DNA of 64,000 bases from Pseudomonas anguilliseptica (GTDB lineage: Bacteria > Pseudomonadota > Gammaproteobacteria > Pseudomonadales > Pseudomonadaceae), in NCBI RefSeq assembly GCF_021375795.1, contig NZ_JAEIOI010000003.1, positions 1-64,000 on the forward strand. Direction: 5' to 3'. Made by a program: the position numbers and the translations under genes. The notes below the pieces were generated by a model. That model was not told the origin of the DNA. It was given only the letters and a program-made list of their open reading frames with translations, and made no database searches. Positions 19,114 to 32,123 of the stretch are shown piece by piece. The first letter of the stretch is position 1; every line of letters begins with the position of its first letter.

Positions 19114-20607
19114 TCAGCGCTTGGACAGGTCAGGAACGGTTTGCTCGGCAAGCGCTACAGCACGGAACATGGCGCGACGCTTGTTCAGCGTCTCCTCCCA
19201 CTCCAGGGCCGGCACCGAGTCGGCGACGATGCCGGCACCGGCCTGCACGTGCAGTTCGCCGTCCTTGATCACCGCGGTACGGATGGCGATGGCGGTATCC
19301 ATATTGCCGTTCCACGCCAGGTAACCCACGGCGCCGCCGTAGACACCACGCTTGACCGGTTCCAGCTCATCGATGATTTCCATGGCGCGAATCTTCGGCG
19401 CGCCGGACAGGGTACCGGCCGGCAGAATGGCGCGCAGCGCGTCCATCGCCGTCAGGCCTTCCTTCAGTTGACCGGTGACGTTGGAGACGATGTGCATAAC
19501 GTTGGAATAACGCTCGATCACCATCTTCTCGGTGAGTTTGACGCTGCCGGTACTGGCCACACGACCAACATCGTTGCGGCCCAAGTCGATCAGCATCAGG
19601 TGCTCGGCGACTTCCTTGGCGTCGGACAACAGATCCTCTTCCAGGGCCAGGTCAGCTTCCTCATTGGCACCACGCGGACGCGTGCCGGCAATCGGGCGCA
19701 CGGTGACCAGACCATCTTCCAGGCGCACCAGCACCTCCGGCGAACTGCCAACCACATGGAAGTCGCCGAAATTGAAGAAGTACATATAAGGCGTCGGGTT
19801 GATGCAACGCAGCGCGCGGTAAAGATCAATCGGCGCGGCCTTGAACGGAATCGACATGCGCTGCGAGATCACCACCTGCATGCAATCGCCCGCCAGGATG
19901 TACTCCTTGATCGCCTTGACTGCATTTTCGTAGTCATCGCGCTTGAAGCTGGAAACGAAGTCCGGCTCTGCAGCGGCCGGCGCGGCCAGGTCCACGCCCA
20001 GGCGCGGAGTGATCGGCTGACGCAGCTTGTGCAGAATTTCCTGCAAGCGCGCCTGGCCCTGCTCCAGCGCATCGGCCTCGCTCGGGTCGACCAGTACGAT
20101 GGCGTGCATCTTGCCCGCCAGGTTGTCGAACACCACCACTGCATCGGACACCATCAGCAGGATATCCGGCGTACCCAAGGCATCGGGGTTAACACCCTTG
20201 GCCAGTTTGGGCTCGACGTAGCGCACGCTGTCATAGCCAAAGTAACCGACCAGACCACCATTAAAGCGCGGCAAGCCGGCCAGGGTCGGCACCTTGTAGC
20301 GATCTTTGAACTGCTCGACAAAGGCCAGTGGGTCTTCGCAGTGATGACGCTCGACTTCGACACCGTCGACGCTGATGGTCACGTCATGCTCATAAGCGCG
20401 CAGCACGGTACGTGCTGGCAAGCCGATGATGGAGTAACGCCCCCATTTCTCGCCGCCCTGCACGGATTCCAGCAGGTAGGTATTGGCCTCGTCGGCCAGT
20501 TTCAGGTAGATGGACAGCGGGGTGTCGAAATCCACCAGGGTTTCGCAGGCAACAGGAATGCGGTTATAGCCGGCAGCGGCTAAACGCAGAAATTCTTCGC
20601 GGGTCAT
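19114..20607 (-). CDS. trpE: Anthranilate synthase component I
   Basis: Converts chorismate to anthranilate with TrpG. The 497-residue protein has the N-terminal feedback-site segment [15 protein letters not shown] (tryptophan binding) and the C-terminal chorismate-binding domain with [15 protein letters not shown]-like [14 protein letters not shown], and [19 protein letters not shown] ribosome site 6 bases before the ATG can pair with an upstream CCTC (20623-20626), which may mask it. The 214-base leader contains a short Trp-codon peptide. PAO1 PA0609. Confidence 0.97.
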   Translation of the reverse strand: MTREEFLRLAAAGYNRIPVACETLVDFDTPLSIYLKLADEANTYLLESVQGGEKWGRYSIIGLPARTVLRAYEHDVTISVDGVEVERHHCEDPLAFVEQFKDRYKVPTLAGLPRFNGGLVGYFGYDSVRYVEPKLAKGVNPDALGTPDILLMVSDAVVVFDNLAGKMHAIVLVDPSEADALEQGQARLQEILHKLRQPITPRLGVDLAAPAAAEPDFVSSFKRDDYENAVKAIKEYILAGDCMQVVISQRMSIPFKAAPIDLYRALRCINPTPYMYFFNFGDFHVVGSSPEVLVRLEDGLVTVRPIAGTRPRGANEEADLALEEDLLSDAKEVAEHLMLIDLGRNDVGRVASTGSVKLTEKMVIERYSNVMHIVSNVTGQLKEGLTAMDALRAILPAGTLSGAPKIRAMEIIDELEPVKRGVYGGAVGYLAWNGNMDTAIAIRTAVIKDGELHVQAGAGIVADSVPALEWEETLNKRRAMFRAVALAEQTVPDLSKR

Positions 20608-20675
20608 GAGCAGCCTCGTGGCTTGAGGTTAAAACGGTCGAGTGCAGACGCGCCGCCGTAGCGGCCAGGATCAGG

Positions 20676-20720
20676 TCAGAGGCGCCAGCGCCAACGGGCC
20701 AGGGCCTTGATGATTTTCAT
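20676..20720 (-). CDS. trpL: trp leader peptide
   Basis: A 14-codon frame, MKIIKALARWRWRL, lies in the trpE leader, 68 bases before the trpE start, with two TGG codons separated by one Arg codon near its end. Tandem-type Trp codons in a short leader frame are the hallmark of ribosome-mediated attenuation, reported for Pseudomonas trp operons. The frame is also open upstream to a GTG at 20759 preceded by AAGAGAG, which would give 28 codons and a third Trp; the better start is unclear because the ATG has no obvious ribosome site. After the stop, GC-rich segments can form alternative hairpins (for example GCCGC/GCGGC), but I see no convincing T-run terminator. Confidence 0.7.
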   Translation of the reverse strand: MKIIKALARWRWRL

Positions 20721-20821
20721 GTCGGTGCTTGCCGACCAGCGCGTGCAGGTGACCACCACGAAACTCTCTTAATTCAGGCGGGATTGAACTCCGGCCACAC
20801 TAGCGCAGGGCCGGAAGCGAA

Positions 20822-21541
20822 TCAACCCGCAAGACCCGGCAAAAGCGCGGGCTCGGTAGGACGCAGCAGGCCGCTCAGGCAATCGAGCACATACGCCGGG
20901 TTTTCCTCGGCAATCGGCCGGCCGTGGTTGTAGCCATAACTCAGGGCTACGCACTGCACCTCTGCCGCTTTTGCTGCAAGCACGTCATTGCGGGAATCCC
21001 CCACAAACAGCGCCTGAGCAGCCTCGACCCGCGCTAACTGCAGCACATGCAGCAGCGCCGCCGGATCAGGTTTCTGCTGGGGTAGGGTGTCGCCGCCGAC
21101 AATCCAGCGGAAATAGCCGCCCAGGCCTTTCTCATCGAGCAACGGTGCGACAAAGCGCTCGGGCTTGTTGGTGACAATCGCCATTTCCATCTGCTGCTCG
21201 CGCAGCCAGTCCAGCACCGGCCGCACGCCGGGGTAAACCTCGGTCAGTACATGGTTGTCGGCGTAATGCTGCATAAACAAATCCAGCGCCTGCTCGGTAA
21301 GCGCCTCATCGACATGCTCATGTTGCAAGCCACCCGCCAGAGCGCGACGCACCAGTACCCGCGCGCCATTGCCGACCCAGTTGCGCACCTGCACCACACC
21401 GGCAGCCGGTCGGCCCAGGTCGCGCAAAGTCTTGTCGATGGCTGCGGCCAGATCCGGCACCGAATCCACCAGGGTGCCGTCCAGGTCAAACATCACCAGG
21501 CGCGGTAACTCGCCCTGGAACAGCTCGCGCAGCAGACTCAT
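20822..21541 (-). CDS. gph: Phosphoglycolate phosphatase (HAD family)
   Basis: HAD hydrolase that removes phosphate from 2-phosphoglycolate, a product of oxidative DNA-end repair. The 239-residue protein has motif [11 protein letters not shown] near residue 19, motif II TNKP, and motif [17 protein letters not shown]. The start overlaps rpe stop by ATGA, forming the usual rpe-gph pair. MupP, the MurNAc-6-phosphate phosphatase of Pseudomonas recycling, is a close paralogue; the rpe linkage favours Gph. PAO1 PA0608. Confidence 0.9.
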   Translation of the reverse strand: MSLLRELFQGELPRLVMFDLDGTLVDSVPDLAAAIDKTLRDLGRPAAGVVQVRNWVGNGARVLVRRALAGGLQHEHVDEALTEQALDLFMQHYADNHVLTEVYPGVRPVLDWLREQQMEMAIVTNKPERFVAPLLDEKGLGGYFRWIVGGDTLPQQKPDPAALLHVLQLARVEAAQALFVGDSRNDVLAAKAAEVQCVALSYGYNHGRPIAEENPAYVLDCLSGLLRPTEPALLPGLAG

Positions 21542-22212
21542 CCGCGAGCCTGAGCCAGTTCAGCGCGCATGGCGTCGATCACCGCTTTGTAGTCCGGCTG
21601 ATTGAAGATCGCCGAGCCGGCGACAAAGGTGTCGGCACCTGCCGCAGCGATCTCGCGAATGTTCTGCACATTCACCCCACCGTCGATCTCCAGACGAATC
21701 TCGCGGCCAGAGGCATCGATCAGTGCACGGGCTTCCTTGAGCTTTTCCAGGGTATGCGGAATAAATTTCTGCCCGCCGAAACCGGGGTTAACGCTCATCA
21801 GCAGGATCATATCGACCTTGTCCATCACGTGCTTGAGCACGTCCAGCGGGGTGGCCGGGTTGAACACCAGCCCAGCCTTGCAGCCGCCGTCGCGGATCAG
21901 CTGCAGCGAGCGGTCGATATGCAGCGAGGCTTCCGGGTGGAAGGTGATGTAGCTGGCACCGGCCTCGATAAAGTCGCCGATGATGCGATCCACCGGCTGC
22001 ACCATCAGGTGCGCATCAATCGGCGCGGTGATGCCGTACTTACGCAACGCGGCGCAGACCATCGGGCCAATGGTTAGGTTCGGCACGTAGTGGTTGTCCA
22101 TCACATCGAAGTGCACGATGTCGGCACCGGCGGCGAGCACCTTGTCCACTTCCTCACCCAGGCGGGCGAAATCGGCAGACAGAATCGACGGAGCAATGGC
22201 GAAGGGTTGCAT
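21538..22212 (-). CDS. rpe: Ribulose-phosphate 3-epimerase
   Basis: Interconverts ribulose-5-P and xylulose-5-P. The 224-residue TIM barrel has [14 protein letters not shown], the metal ligands in [12 protein letters not shown] and [14 protein letters not shown], and EIDGGVN. The stop overlaps the gph start. It is divergent from the DUF3530 gene. PAO1 PA0607. Confidence 0.97.
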   Translation of the reverse strand: MQPFAIAPSILSADFARLGEEVDKVLAAGADIVHFDVMDNHYVPNLTIGPMVCAALRKYGITAPIDAHLMVQPVDRIIGDFIEAGASYITFHPEASLHIDRSLQLIRDGGCKAGLVFNPATPLDVLKHVMDKVDMILLMSVNPGFGGQKFIPHTLEKLKEARALIDASGREIRLEIDGGVNVQNIREIAAAGADTFVAGSAIFNQPDYKAVIDAMRAELAQARG

Positions 22213-22348
22213 GACGCACCTCGGTGGTATTCACGGAAGGCGCGCATTGTACCAGCCCGATCCAAGGCCTGGCGCGCGCGTGAAGCACCTGACAAACACC
22301 GGCAGGAACAGCTAGGCTGCTGAGACCCGATATTCGCTGGAGAGCCCC

Positions 22349-23374
22349 ATGTTTTTGCGCCCTGCCGCACTGGCCTTGAGCCTGCTGTTATCGACCAGCC
22401 CACTGCATGCGGAAGAGCCCACACCCGCGCCCGATGCTCCAGGCACAAACGATGCCGCCCCCGCCGAACCCACCACCGAAACGCGCGCACCCTTGCCCGA
22501 GCGCAGCGAAGTGGAAGCCACCGCATTGGAGCAACGCCTGGAACAAAAGGAACAGCAGCAACTGAAGGGGGGCGATGAAAGCTTTCTGGCCCTCTGGCTA
22601 CCGGCCAATGTCGCCGAGCCCAGCGGCGCGGTGATTCTCGTGCCGGGCGATGATGAGAATGCCGACTGGCCGCAGGGCGTTGGCCCACTGCGCCGCAAGC
22701 TGCCCGATGGTGGCTGGCACAGCCTCAGCCTGACCCTACCGGACCCTAACGGCGATGCGCCGCCCCTGCGTGACGTCACTGCGGAATCAGCAACATCGGC
22801 CGCAACAGACACGCCAGCCAATACCGACAGCGCACCTGCCGGCGACGCCGCACAAACTGAAGCGCCAGCCGAAACGGATACAGCCGCAGCTGCCGATAGC
22901 ACGTCCACTGCGAGCGCAACGCCAAGCCTGGAAGAGCGGCAGAAGGCACATGCCGAACGCGTCCTGGCGCGCATTGAGGCCAGTATTGGCTTTGCCGAGC
23001 AGCAACAGGCGAAGACCATCGTCCTGCTCGGCCATGGCAGCGGCGCGTACTGGGCCGCGCGTTACTTGGCCGAACGCAAGCCGGCCAAGGTCAGCAACCT
23101 GCTGCTGGTCGCCGCCGAACTGCCCGCCGGTTTCACGCCGCCGCTGGATGAACTGATTCCACAACTGCAACTGGCCACAGGCGACTTCTACTACAAGGAT
23201 CAGGTCGCTGACCGCCAGGCAGCACTGAAGCGCTCACAGGCCAGTAAACGGCAGAAACATCCGGCGTATATCCAGGTGGCCATGAAGGCACTGCCGGGCA
23301 ATCGCGAAGCCGAACAGGAACAGCTTTATCGGCGGATCAAAGGCTGGCTGAGCCTAAAAGTGCAGGCGAAGTAA
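22349..23374 (+). CDS. DUF3530 family secreted alpha/beta-hydrolase-like protein
   Basis: Unknown function. The 341-residue protein has a signal peptide (cleavage near residue 25 after LHA), a proline/alanine-rich stretch, a conserved DUF3530 region with the strand AVILVPGDDENADWPQG, and a nucleophile-elbow-like GHGSG near residue 230. Between the two conserved parts lies about 60 residues of low-complexity Ala, Thr, Asp and Glu (about 145-195). The hydrolase catalytic His is not obvious. Divergent from rpe, convergent with the djlA-like gene. Confidence 0.82.
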   Translation: MFLRPAALALSLLLSTSPLHAEEPTPAPDAPGTNDAAPAEPTTETRAPLPERSEVEATALEQRLEQKEQQQLKGGDESFLALWLPANVAEPSGAVILVPGDDENADWPQGVGPLRRKLPDGGWHSLSLTLPDPNGDAPPLRDVTAESATSAATDTPANTDSAPAGDAAQTEAPAETDTAAAADSTSTASATPSLEERQKAHAERVLARIEASIGFAEQQQAKTIVLLGHGSGAYWAARYLAERKPAKVSNLLLVAAELPAGFTPPLDELIPQLQLATGDFYYKDQVADRQAALKRSQASKRQKHPAYIQVAMKALPGNREAEQEQLYRRIKGWLSLKVQAK

Positions 23375-23408
23375 TCAGTCACGCAGCGCGCGGCATACCA
23401 CTGAAGGC

Positions 23409-24170
23409 CTAGCGAAAACCGTGACGCTGGCGGATCAGGTCATAGGCCTGATGCAGTTCACGGGTGCGCTCCGTGGCCTCACGCACCCGCTCCGGGCTGG
23501 CGCCGCTACCGGCCAACTTATCGGGATGATGGCGACTGAGCAGACGCCGATACGCCTGCTTGATCTGCGCTGGCTCAGCCTCGGCAGCCACATTCAGCAG
23601 GTTCAGCGCGCGCTGATAAGCATTGCTGGCCGTGGGCGCCAGCGGCCCCTGCTGCGGCGCATAGGCATCACTGAATTGCGCCTGGGTCGCGGCCGCCACC
23701 TGCAACCACTTGCCCCAAAGCATGATCAGCTCACGCTCCGCCTGGCTGACCTGACCATCGGCCCAAGCCATACGCCAGCAGGCACGCAGCAAGGTTTCAG
23801 CCCGCGCCTGTTGACGACGCAACGGCCCTCGCAGACTGTCACGCCCGGTCTTGCCCTGCGCAAACGCTTCAATCGCCCGGCGCTGCCCTTCGGCATTCAA
23901 GCCCAGTCGCTGCATCTCTGCCCGCGCCTGCTGGATATGTGCAGGCAGCACACGCCCGGCACTTTTCGCCAACCGCCCGAGCAGTACAAACAACAGCCAC
24001 TCATCACTCGGCGCTGCACGCCCGCCCAGACGTTCACGCAGCGCCGCCCAGGACTGCAGCCGCAAGCGCCGATCCAGCACCTGACCGAGCAGCGCACCGA
24101 GCAACGCGCCGGGAATACTGGCCACCGCCAGCCCGGCAACAGCACCCAGCAAAGTGGCAGGCCAAATCAT
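23409..24170 (-). CDS. djlA: DjlA-like membrane co-chaperone (TerB and J domains)
   Basis: Predicted inner-membrane J-protein that recruits DnaK. The 253-residue protein has an N-terminal hydrophobic anchor (about 3-30, Gly/Ala/Leu-rich), a TerB-like middle (about 75-165), and a C-terminal J domain with the HPD motif in SRHHPDKL. The ATG at 24170 gives the hairpin-like membrane segment at the N terminus expected for DjlA. It starts one base beyond the murU stop, so amgK, murU and djlA form one run. Confidence 0.88.
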   Translation of the reverse strand: MIWPATLLGAVAGLAVASIPGALLGALLGQVLDRRLRLQSWAALRERLGGRAAPSDEWLLFVLLGRLAKSAGRVLPAHIQQARAEMQRLGLNAEGQRRAIEAFAQGKTGRDSLRGPLRRQQARAETLLRACWRMAWADGQVSQAERELIMLWGKWLQVAAATQAQFSDAYAPQQGPLAPTASNAYQRALNLLNVAAEAEPAQIKQAYRRLLSRHHPDKLAGSGASPERVREATERTRELHQAYDLIRQRHGFR

Positions 24171-24171
24171 C

Positions 24172-25856
<1,685 letters not shown>

Positions 25857-25981
25857 TACAAGGTCTCCGACGGCGCTAGCCGTTGCGCGGGTCATGCTTT
25901 ATTATCCAGCATCTTTTCAAGCCCATCGAGAGGCGTGCGGCCTCAGGGCCAATGGCGCGCAGGAAGCCCGGAAAAAATAAG

Positions 25982-28750
25982 ATGGCAGTAAAATACCCCG
26001 CGTTTCGTAAAAAATTCCCTCTACTGGTCACTGGCAGCCTTCTGGCGCTACAGCCTGTAGCCGTCCCTTTTGCTGTCGCTGCCGAGCAGTATGATTGCCA
26101 GGTTTCCGCCACCGGCGGCTGGGCATGCGCCCCGAAAGCCAGCAATGCTGCACTGCCCGCCCGGCCAGTACAACGTGATTCGGTTGCCAGCAGCAAGGCG
26201 GCTGATGGCAAAACTGAACCTGGCAAGAGCCAAGCAGCGCAAACCACGTTGGTTACCGAGAGCCGTGGCAAAGGCCTGACCTCACGCAGCGCTGATTACA
26301 GCCACCTTGATTGGGTACCGCGTGAGAACCTCACCGCCGCCCAGCTGGCAGAAGCCGGCCCTTACTGCGCCGGTGCGTATGTAGAGCCGACTCGCCCGGG
26401 CATGGACGACAAGACGCCGATGGACGAAGCGCCGATGTTCGTCTCAGCCAAGGCTTCGCGCTATCAGCAGGAACAACAGGTTGCCACCCTCGCCGGTGAT
26501 GTAGTTCTGCGTCAGGCTGGCATGCAGGTCGAGGCAGACGAAGCCAACCTACACCAGGCAGAAAACCGTGGTGAGCTGGTCGGCAATGTACGCCTGCGCG
26601 ACCAGGGCATGCTGGTAGTGGGTGACCGCGCCGAGCTGCAACTGGACAACGGCGAAGCCAAGGTCGATAACGCTGAATACGTTCTGCACAAGAGCCATAT
26701 TCGCGGCAGCGCGCTCTACGCCAAACGCGAAGAAAGCGCGATCATCCGCCTGAAAGACGGCACCTACACCAGCTGCGAACCTGGCAGCAACGCCTGGCAC
26801 CTGAAGGGCAACAACATCACTCTGAACCCAGCCACCGGGTTCGGTACCGCGACCAACGTGACCCTGCGGGTGAAGAATATTCCGGTGTTCTACACACCGT
26901 ATATCTACTTCCCAATCGATGATCGTCGTCAGTCCGGCTTCCTGCCACCCAGCATCGGCAGCTCCAGCGACAATGGCCTGACCCTGCAAACGCCTTACTA
27001 CTTCAACCTGGCCCCGAACTACGACGCCACGTTGTACCCGACCTACATGAGCGACCGCGGCTTGCTGATGGAAGGCGAATTCCGCTACCTCACCAAGAAC
27101 AGCGAAGGCCAGTTCGGCGCCGCTTACCTGGACGACAGCAACGACGACCGCAAGCTGCAGTCCGAGTACGAAGACCAGCGCTGGATGTACAGCTGGCAGC
27201 ACAAGACCGGCCTGACCTCGCGCCTGCTGGCAGAGGTTGACTACACCGACATCAGCGACCCGTACTACTTCCAAGATCTGGACAGTGATTTGGGCATAAG
27301 CTCCACGAGCTATGTCAACCAGCGCGGCACCCTGACCTACCGTGGTGACAGCTACGTCGCACGCCTGAATGCGCACGCTTACGAGTTGGCCAATATCACC
27401 GATATCACCCCGTACAACCGTCTGCCACAGCTGACACTCGAAGGCGTACTGCCTTACGAGCCTGCGGGGCTGAACTTCAGCTATGGCGCTGAATATGTTC
27501 GCTTTGATCGTAACTTGCGCAGTGGCCAGTTTTCAGATGAAAACGGCCTACTAGAAGACTGGTATGACGAACGCTTACGCGGTCTTGCTCGTGCCAATGG
27601 CGAGCGCATGCATGTTGAGCCAGCCGTCAGCCTTCCGCTGAACTGGAGCTGGGGCTATGTCACACCGCAGGTCAAGTACCTACAAACCAGTTATGACCTG
27701 AGCCTGGATCAACAAGGCAAAAATACTCTGCTGAATGAGCAAGAATACAAAGGCAGTCAAAACCGTGGCGTTGGCATGTTTAGCCTGGACAGCGGCCTGT
27801 ATTTTGATCGCGACACCCAATGGTTCGGCCAGCAGTTCCGCCAAACCTTAGAGCCTCGGCTGTTCTACCTGTATGTACCAGAAGAAGATCAGACCGATAT
27901 TCCCGTCTTCGACACCAGCGAAAGCACCTTCAGCTACTCCTCGCTATGGCGTGAAAACCGCTTTTCGGGCAAGGACCGTATCGGTGATGAAAATCGTCTG
28001 TCGCTGGGCGTAACCAGTCGCTGGATCGAACCGAATGGCTTCGAACGCCAGCGCTTCAGCATCGGCCAGGCCGTCTATTTCGAAGACCGCAAAGTGCAGA
28101 TGCCGGGCATCGACTACCGCACACGCGGTGATGCAACCGCCTCGGTATCGCCGTACGCCCTCGAGTACCTCTATCGCTTTAACCGCGACTGGCGTTTCTC
28201 CTCGGATTTCAACTGGGATCCGGACAGCGGCAGCACACGCTCCGGCAGTGCGATGTTCCACTACCAGCCTGAAGACAACCCGAACAAGGTGGTCAACGCC
28301 GGTTATCGCTACCGCAATGACAGCGTGCGTTATGACGAAGCCAGTGGTAACTGGGTCGTGGGCGGTGGCGACTACGGCACCCCCGGCACACCTGAATACA
28401 TCAAGGACTACTACAAGATCAGCCAGCACGATTTCTCGGTCATCTGGCCCATTGTGCCGCAGTGGAGCGTGATCTCTCGCTGGCAGTACGACTACGGCCG
28501 CGACCGTACACTGGAAGCCTTTGCCGGCTTCGAGTACGACAGCTGCTGCTGGAAACTGCGCCTGATCAACCGCTACTGGATCGACTACGACGAAGTGAGC
28601 CTGCAGCCGTCGCGTAACGACCAGGCAGACCGCGGTATTTTCCTGCAGATCGTGCTCAAAGGTCTGGGTGGTGTAGTCGGCAATAAAGTTGAGACTTTCC
28701 TCGACCAAGGCATTCAAGGTTATCGTGAACGTGAAGACAAAGCTTTCTGA
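25982..28750 (+). CDS. lptD: LPS-assembly outer membrane protein LptD
   Basis: Outer-membrane translocon that inserts LPS with LptE. The 922-residue protein has a signal peptide (cleavage after about residue 32, VAA), a variable linker, the periplasmic beta-jellyroll (about 125-260) and a large 26-strand barrel. Cysteines near residues 36 and 45 (QYDC, WAC) and the paired SCCWKL near the C terminus are positioned for the long-range disulfides needed for LptD activity. The ATG at 25982 gives the Pseudomonas N terminus MAVK; upstream in-frame sequence is not signal-like. PAO1 PA0595. Confidence 0.97.
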   Translation: MAVKYPAFRKKFPLLVTGSLLALQPVAVPFAVAAEQYDCQVSATGGWACAPKASNAALPARPVQRDSVASSKAADGKTEPGKSQAAQTTLVTESRGKGLTSRSADYSHLDWVPRENLTAAQLAEAGPYCAGAYVEPTRPGMDDKTPMDEAPMFVSAKASRYQQEQQVATLAGDVVLRQAGMQVEADEANLHQAENRGELVGNVRLRDQGMLVVGDRAELQLDNGEAKVDNAEYVLHKSHIRGSALYAKREESAIIRLKDGTYTSCEPGSNAWHLKGNNITLNPATGFGTATNVTLRVKNIPVFYTPYIYFPIDDRRQSGFLPPSIGSSSDNGLTLQTPYYFNLAPNYDATLYPTYMSDRGLLMEGEFRYLTKNSEGQFGAAYLDDSNDDRKLQSEYEDQRWMYSWQHKTGLTSRLLAEVDYTDISDPYYFQDLDSDLGISSTSYVNQRGTLTYRGDSYVARLNAHAYELANITDITPYNRLPQLTLEGVLPYEPAGLNFSYGAEYVRFDRNLRSGQFSDENGLLEDWYDERLRGLARANGERMHVEPAVSLPLNWSWGYVTPQVKYLQTSYDLSLDQQGKNTLLNEQEYKGSQNRGVGMFSLDSGLYFDRDTQWFGQQFRQTLEPRLFYLYVPEEDQTDIPVFDTSESTFSYSSLWRENRFSGKDRIGDENRLSLGVTSRWIEPNGFERQRFSIGQAVYFEDRKVQMPGIDYRTRGDATASVSPYALEYLYRFNRDWRFSSDFNWDPDSGSTRSGSAMFHYQPEDNPNKVVNAGYRYRNDSVRYDEASGNWVVGGGDYGTPGTPEYIKDYYKISQHDFSVIWPIVPQWSVISRWQYDYGRDRTLEAFAGFEYDSCCWKLRLINRYWIDYDEVSLQPSRNDQADRGIFLQIVLKGLGGVVGNKVETFLDQGIQGYREREDKAF

Positions 28751-30023
28751 TTGCGTGCGCCCGCTGCTGTTGGGCGCGCTGTTTCTGGGTACTGCGGCAC
28801 AGGCTGAAGTACAACCGCTCAACCGCGTTGTAGCGATTGTCGATAACGACGTGGTGATGCAGAGCCAGCTCGATTCACGCCTGCGTGAAGTGCAGCAGAC
28901 CATTGCCCAGCGCGGTGCCGCACTGCCGCCTGAGCATGTACTGAGCCAGCAGGTGCTGGAACGCCTGATCATCGAGAATATCCAGCTGCAAATCGGTGAG
29001 CGTTCCGGCATCCGCATCACCGACGAAGAGCTGAACCAGGCCATTGGCACCATCGCTCAGCGTAACGGCATGAGCATCGAGCAGTTCCGCGCCGCCCTGG
29101 CGGCAGACGGCCTGTCTTACAATGATGCGCGCGACCAGGTGCGTCGCGAGATGATCATCAGCCGCGTACGCCAGCGCCGTGTAGCTGAACGTATTCAGGT
29201 CACCGACCAGGAAGTGCAGAACTTCCTCGCCTCGGACATGGGCAAAATGCAGCTGTCGGAAGAATTCCGTCTGGCCAACATCCTGATTCCAGTTACCGAA
29301 GGTGCTTCTCCGGAAGATATCCAGGCGGCTGACCGTCAAGCCCGCGAGCTGTATCAGCAACTGCAACAGGGCGCTGACTTCGCTCAGTTGGCGATTGCCC
29401 GCTCGGCCAGCGAAACCGCACTGGAAGGCGGCGAGATGGGCTGGCGTAAGGCCGGCCAGCTGCCGCCACCGTTCGATGCCATGATCAGCGCCCTGGCGGT
29501 CGGTCAGGTCACCGAACCAATGCGCACGCCTGGCGGTTTCATCATGCTCAAGCTGCTGGAGAAACGCGGTGGCGGCAATCAGGTGCGCGACGAAGTCAAC
29601 GTGCGTCATATCCTGATCAAGCCCAGCGAAATCCGCAGTGAGGCCGAGACCAAACGCCTGGTTGAGCGCCTCTACCAGCGCATCCTGGCCGGCGAAGACT
29701 TTGCCGAACTGGCGAAGAACTTCTCCGAAGACCCGGGTTCCGCACTCAATGGCGGCACCCTGAGCTGGATCGACCCTAACGCCCTGGTACCGGAATTCCG
29801 TGAAGTGATGAACAACACGCCGGCAGGTGAGCTGTCCAAGCCGTTCAAGAGCCCGTATGGCTGGCACGTGCTGGAAGTTATGGGCCGTCGCGCCACGGAT
29901 AGCAGCGCACAGTTCCGCGAGCAGCAAGCCATGACCGTACTGCGCAACCGCAAGTACGATGAAGAGCTGCAAGCCTGGCTGCGGCAAATCCGCGACGAAG
30001 CCTACGTCGAGACCAAACTCTGA
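28731..30023 (+). CDS. surA: Periplasmic chaperone and peptidyl-prolyl isomerase SurA
   Basis: Escorts outer-membrane proteins, including LptD, through the periplasm. The 430-residue protein has a signal peptide (cleavage after about residue 25, AQA), an N-terminal chaperone domain, and two parvulin domains (about 172-274 and 283-385). The start is taken as GTG at 28731, overlapping the lptD end by 20 bases with AAGG upstream, because this reproduces the conserved MKTKLSDC N terminus and usual 430-residue length. PAO1 PA0594. Confidence 0.96.
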   Translation: MKTKLSDCVRPLLLGALFLGTAAQAEVQPLNRVVAIVDNDVVMQSQLDSRLREVQQTIAQRGAALPPEHVLSQQVLERLIIENIQLQIGERSGIRITDEELNQAIGTIAQRNGMSIEQFRAALAADGLSYNDARDQVRREMIISRVRQRRVAERIQVTDQEVQNFLASDMGKMQLSEEFRLANILIPVTEGASPEDIQAADRQARELYQQLQQGADFAQLAIARSASETALEGGEMGWRKAGQLPPPFDAMISALAVGQVTEPMRTPGGFIMLKLLEKRGGGNQVRDEVNVRHILIKPSEIRSEAETKRLVERLYQRILAGEDFAELAKNFSEDPGSALNGGTLSWIDPNALVPEFREVMNNTPAGELSKPFKSPYGWHVLEVMGRRATDSSAQFREQQAMTVLRNRKYDEELQAWLRQIRDEAYVETKL

Positions 30024-30053
30024 CAGGCACGCGTCCTCGCGAAGCAGCAGATC

Positions 30054-30090
30054 AAGCCCGGTTCATGCCCACGCATAACCGGGCTTTTTT
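30054..30090 (+). terminator. Intrinsic terminator after surA
   Basis: A 10-bp stem (30054-30063 with 30077-30086), 13-base loop and a run of six T, 31 bases after the surA stop. It should reduce read-through from lptD-surA into pdxA. Confidence 0.88.
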
Positions 30091-30169
30091 CTGCGCTGCG
30101 CCCATACAGCGACGCATAATGTAGCCACCAAGACCACTGATCCCCCGCTTGATACACGAGAGCCTGCCG

Positions 30170-31171
30170 ATGACCACTGCCCGCCTCTTTGCCCTGACCC
30201 CTGGTGAACCTGCCGGCATAGGCCCCGATCTGTGCCTGCTACTGGCTCGTGAGGCGCAGCCGCACGCCCTGATCGCCATTGCCAGCCGCGATCTGCTGAC
30301 TGAGCGTACCCAGGCGCTAGGGCTAGACATTGAGCTGATCAATGTCGGCCCAGAAGCCTGGCCGACCCAGGCAGCGCCTGCTGGCAGTCTGTATGTCTGG
30401 GACACGCCATTGGCCGCAGCGGCCAGCCCCGGCCAGTTGAACCCGGAGAATGCTCACTACGTGCTGCAAACCCTGACCCGTGCCGGTCAAGGCTGTATCG
30501 ACGGCCACTTCGCCGGGATGATTACCGCCCCGGTGCACAAGGGCGTGATCAACGAGGGCGGGGTTGCTTTCTCCGGGCACACCGAGTTTCTCGCCGAGCT
30601 GACCCACACCGAACAGGTGGTGATGATGCTCGCCACCCATGGCCTGCGCGTAGCACTGGTGACCACGCACCTGCCACTCAAGGATGTGGCCGACGCCATC
30701 ACCCCCGAGCGCCTCAGCCGAGTCACGCGCATTCTTGACCACGACCTGCGCACGAAATTCGGCATCGCTCGCCCGCGTATTCTGGTCTGCGGTCTCAACC
30801 CGCATGCCGGTGAAGGCGGCCACCTGGGCCGTGAAGAAATTGAAATTATCGAGCCGACCCTGCAGCAGCTGCGCACAGAGGGTATCGAGTTGATCGGTCC
30901 ACTACCGGCCGATACCCTGTTCACCCCCAAACATCTCGGGCATTGCGATGCGGTGCTGGCGATGTACCACGACCAGGGCTTGCCAGTGCTCAAGTACAAG
31001 GGCTTCGGCGCAGCGGTCAACGTGACGTTAGGCCTACCGATCATCCGCACGTCGGTCGACCACGGTACTGCGCTGGACCTGGCCGGCACGGGCCAGATCG
31101 ACTGCGGCAGCCTGCAGGTTGCCCTGCAAACCGCCTATGAAATGGCTGCCAGCCAGCTGAAAAGCCGCTGA
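30170..31171 (+). CDS. pdxA: 4-hydroxythreonine-4-phosphate dehydrogenase
   Basis: NAD-dependent step of pyridoxal phosphate synthesis. The 333-residue protein has the N-terminal [12 protein letters not shown] motif, GHTEFLAEL with a zinc-binding His, and the C-terminal [11 protein letters not shown] and [14 protein letters not shown] motifs. The ATG at 30170 places TPGEPAGIG near residue 10 as usual. PAO1 PA0593. Confidence 0.96.
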   Translation: MTTARLFALTPGEPAGIGPDLCLLLAREAQPHALIAIASRDLLTERTQALGLDIELINVGPEAWPTQAAPAGSLYVWDTPLAAAASPGQLNPENAHYVLQTLTRAGQGCIDGHFAGMITAPVHKGVINEGGVAFSGHTEFLAELTHTEQVVMMLATHGLRVALVTTHLPLKDVADAITPERLSRVTRILDHDLRTKFGIARPRILVCGLNPHAGEGGHLGREEIEIIEPTLQQLRTEGIELIGPLPADTLFTPKHLGHCDAVLAMYHDQGLPVLKYKGFGAAVNVTLGLPIIRTSVDHGTALDLAGTGQIDCGSLQVALQTAYEMAASQLKSR

Positions 31172-31279
31172 TGGCCAAGGCCGGCACAGGGTGCAAGCCG
31201 CCAATGCTGTTAAACTGCCGGGCTTTCTACCCGCGTTACATTCGCCTCACGCCACTGGCGTGAAGCCTGGAGCTGCTGC

Positions 31280-32083
31280 ATGTCCGAATACCAACACCGC
31301 GCGCGCAAGCGTTTCGGCCAGAACTTCCTGCATGACGCCGGGGTGATTCACCGCATCCTGCGCGCTATTCACGCCCGTGAAGGCGAGCACATGCTGGAAA
31401 TCGGCCCAGGCCAGGGCGCGCTGACCGAGGGCCTGCTGAACAGCGGCGCGCAGCTCGACGTGATCGAGCTTGACCGCGACCTGGTGCCTATCCTGCAAGG
31501 TCAGTTCGGCAACAACCCGCGCTTCCGGTTGAATCAGGGTGACGCCCTCAAGTTCGACTTCACCCAGTTGCAGGCCGCGCCGCACAGCCTGCGCGTGGTT
31601 GGCAACCTGCCGTACAACATTTCTACGCCGCTGATCTTCCACCTGCTGGATAACGCCCCCCTGATTCGCGACATGCACTTTATGCTGCAGAAGGAAGTGG
31701 TCGAGCGCCTGGCCGCAGAACCGGGTGGTGGCGACTGGGGCCGCTTGTCGATCATGGTGCAGTACCACTGCCGCGTGGAGCACCTGTTCAATGTCGGTCC
31801 GGGTGCGTTCAATCCGCCGCCGAAGGTCGATTCGGCCATCGTCCGCCTGGTGCCGCACGAGGTCCTGCCGCATCCCGCCAAGGATCACCGCCTGCTTGAG
31901 CGCGTGGTGCGCGAAGCGTTCAACCAACGCCGCAAAACCCTGCGCAACACCCTCAAGGCGCTGCTGCCTGCTGAGGCCATCGAGGCCGCCGGGGTTGATG
32001 GCACCCTGCGCCCGGAACAGCTGGATCTCGCGGCATTTGTACGCCTGGCAGATCAACTGGCTGAGCACACCAACACCGCCTGA
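31280..32083 (+). CDS. rsmA: 16S rRNA dimethyladenosine transferase
   Basis: KsgA/RsmA dimethylates two adjacent adenines near the 3' end of 16S rRNA. The 267-residue protein has the N-terminal [11 protein letters not shown], the SAM-binding [11 protein letters not shown], and the NLPYN catalytic motif. Start ATG is preceded by a GGAG-containing stretch. Its usual neighbours pdxA and apaG flank it. PAO1 PA0592. Confidence 0.97.
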   Translation: MSEYQHRARKRFGQNFLHDAGVIHRILRAIHAREGEHMLEIGPGQGALTEGLLNSGAQLDVIELDRDLVPILQGQFGNNPRFRLNQGDALKFDFTQLQAAPHSLRVVGNLPYNISTPLIFHLLDNAPLIRDMHFMLQKEVVERLAAEPGGGDWGRLSIMVQYHCRVEHLFNVGPGAFNPPPKVDSAIVRLVPHEVLPHPAKDHRLLERVVREAFNQRRKTLRNTLKALLPAEAIEAAGVDGTLRPEQLDLAAFVRLADQLAEHTNTA

Positions 32084-32123
32084 CAGTGGCTAGACTGGTT
32101 TCTGCCTACCGAGTTAATTACGC

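Noticed and set aside
19141..20583. Plus-strand frame of 480 codons opposite trpE
   Set aside because: Complete overlap with trpE and no family features; shadow frame.
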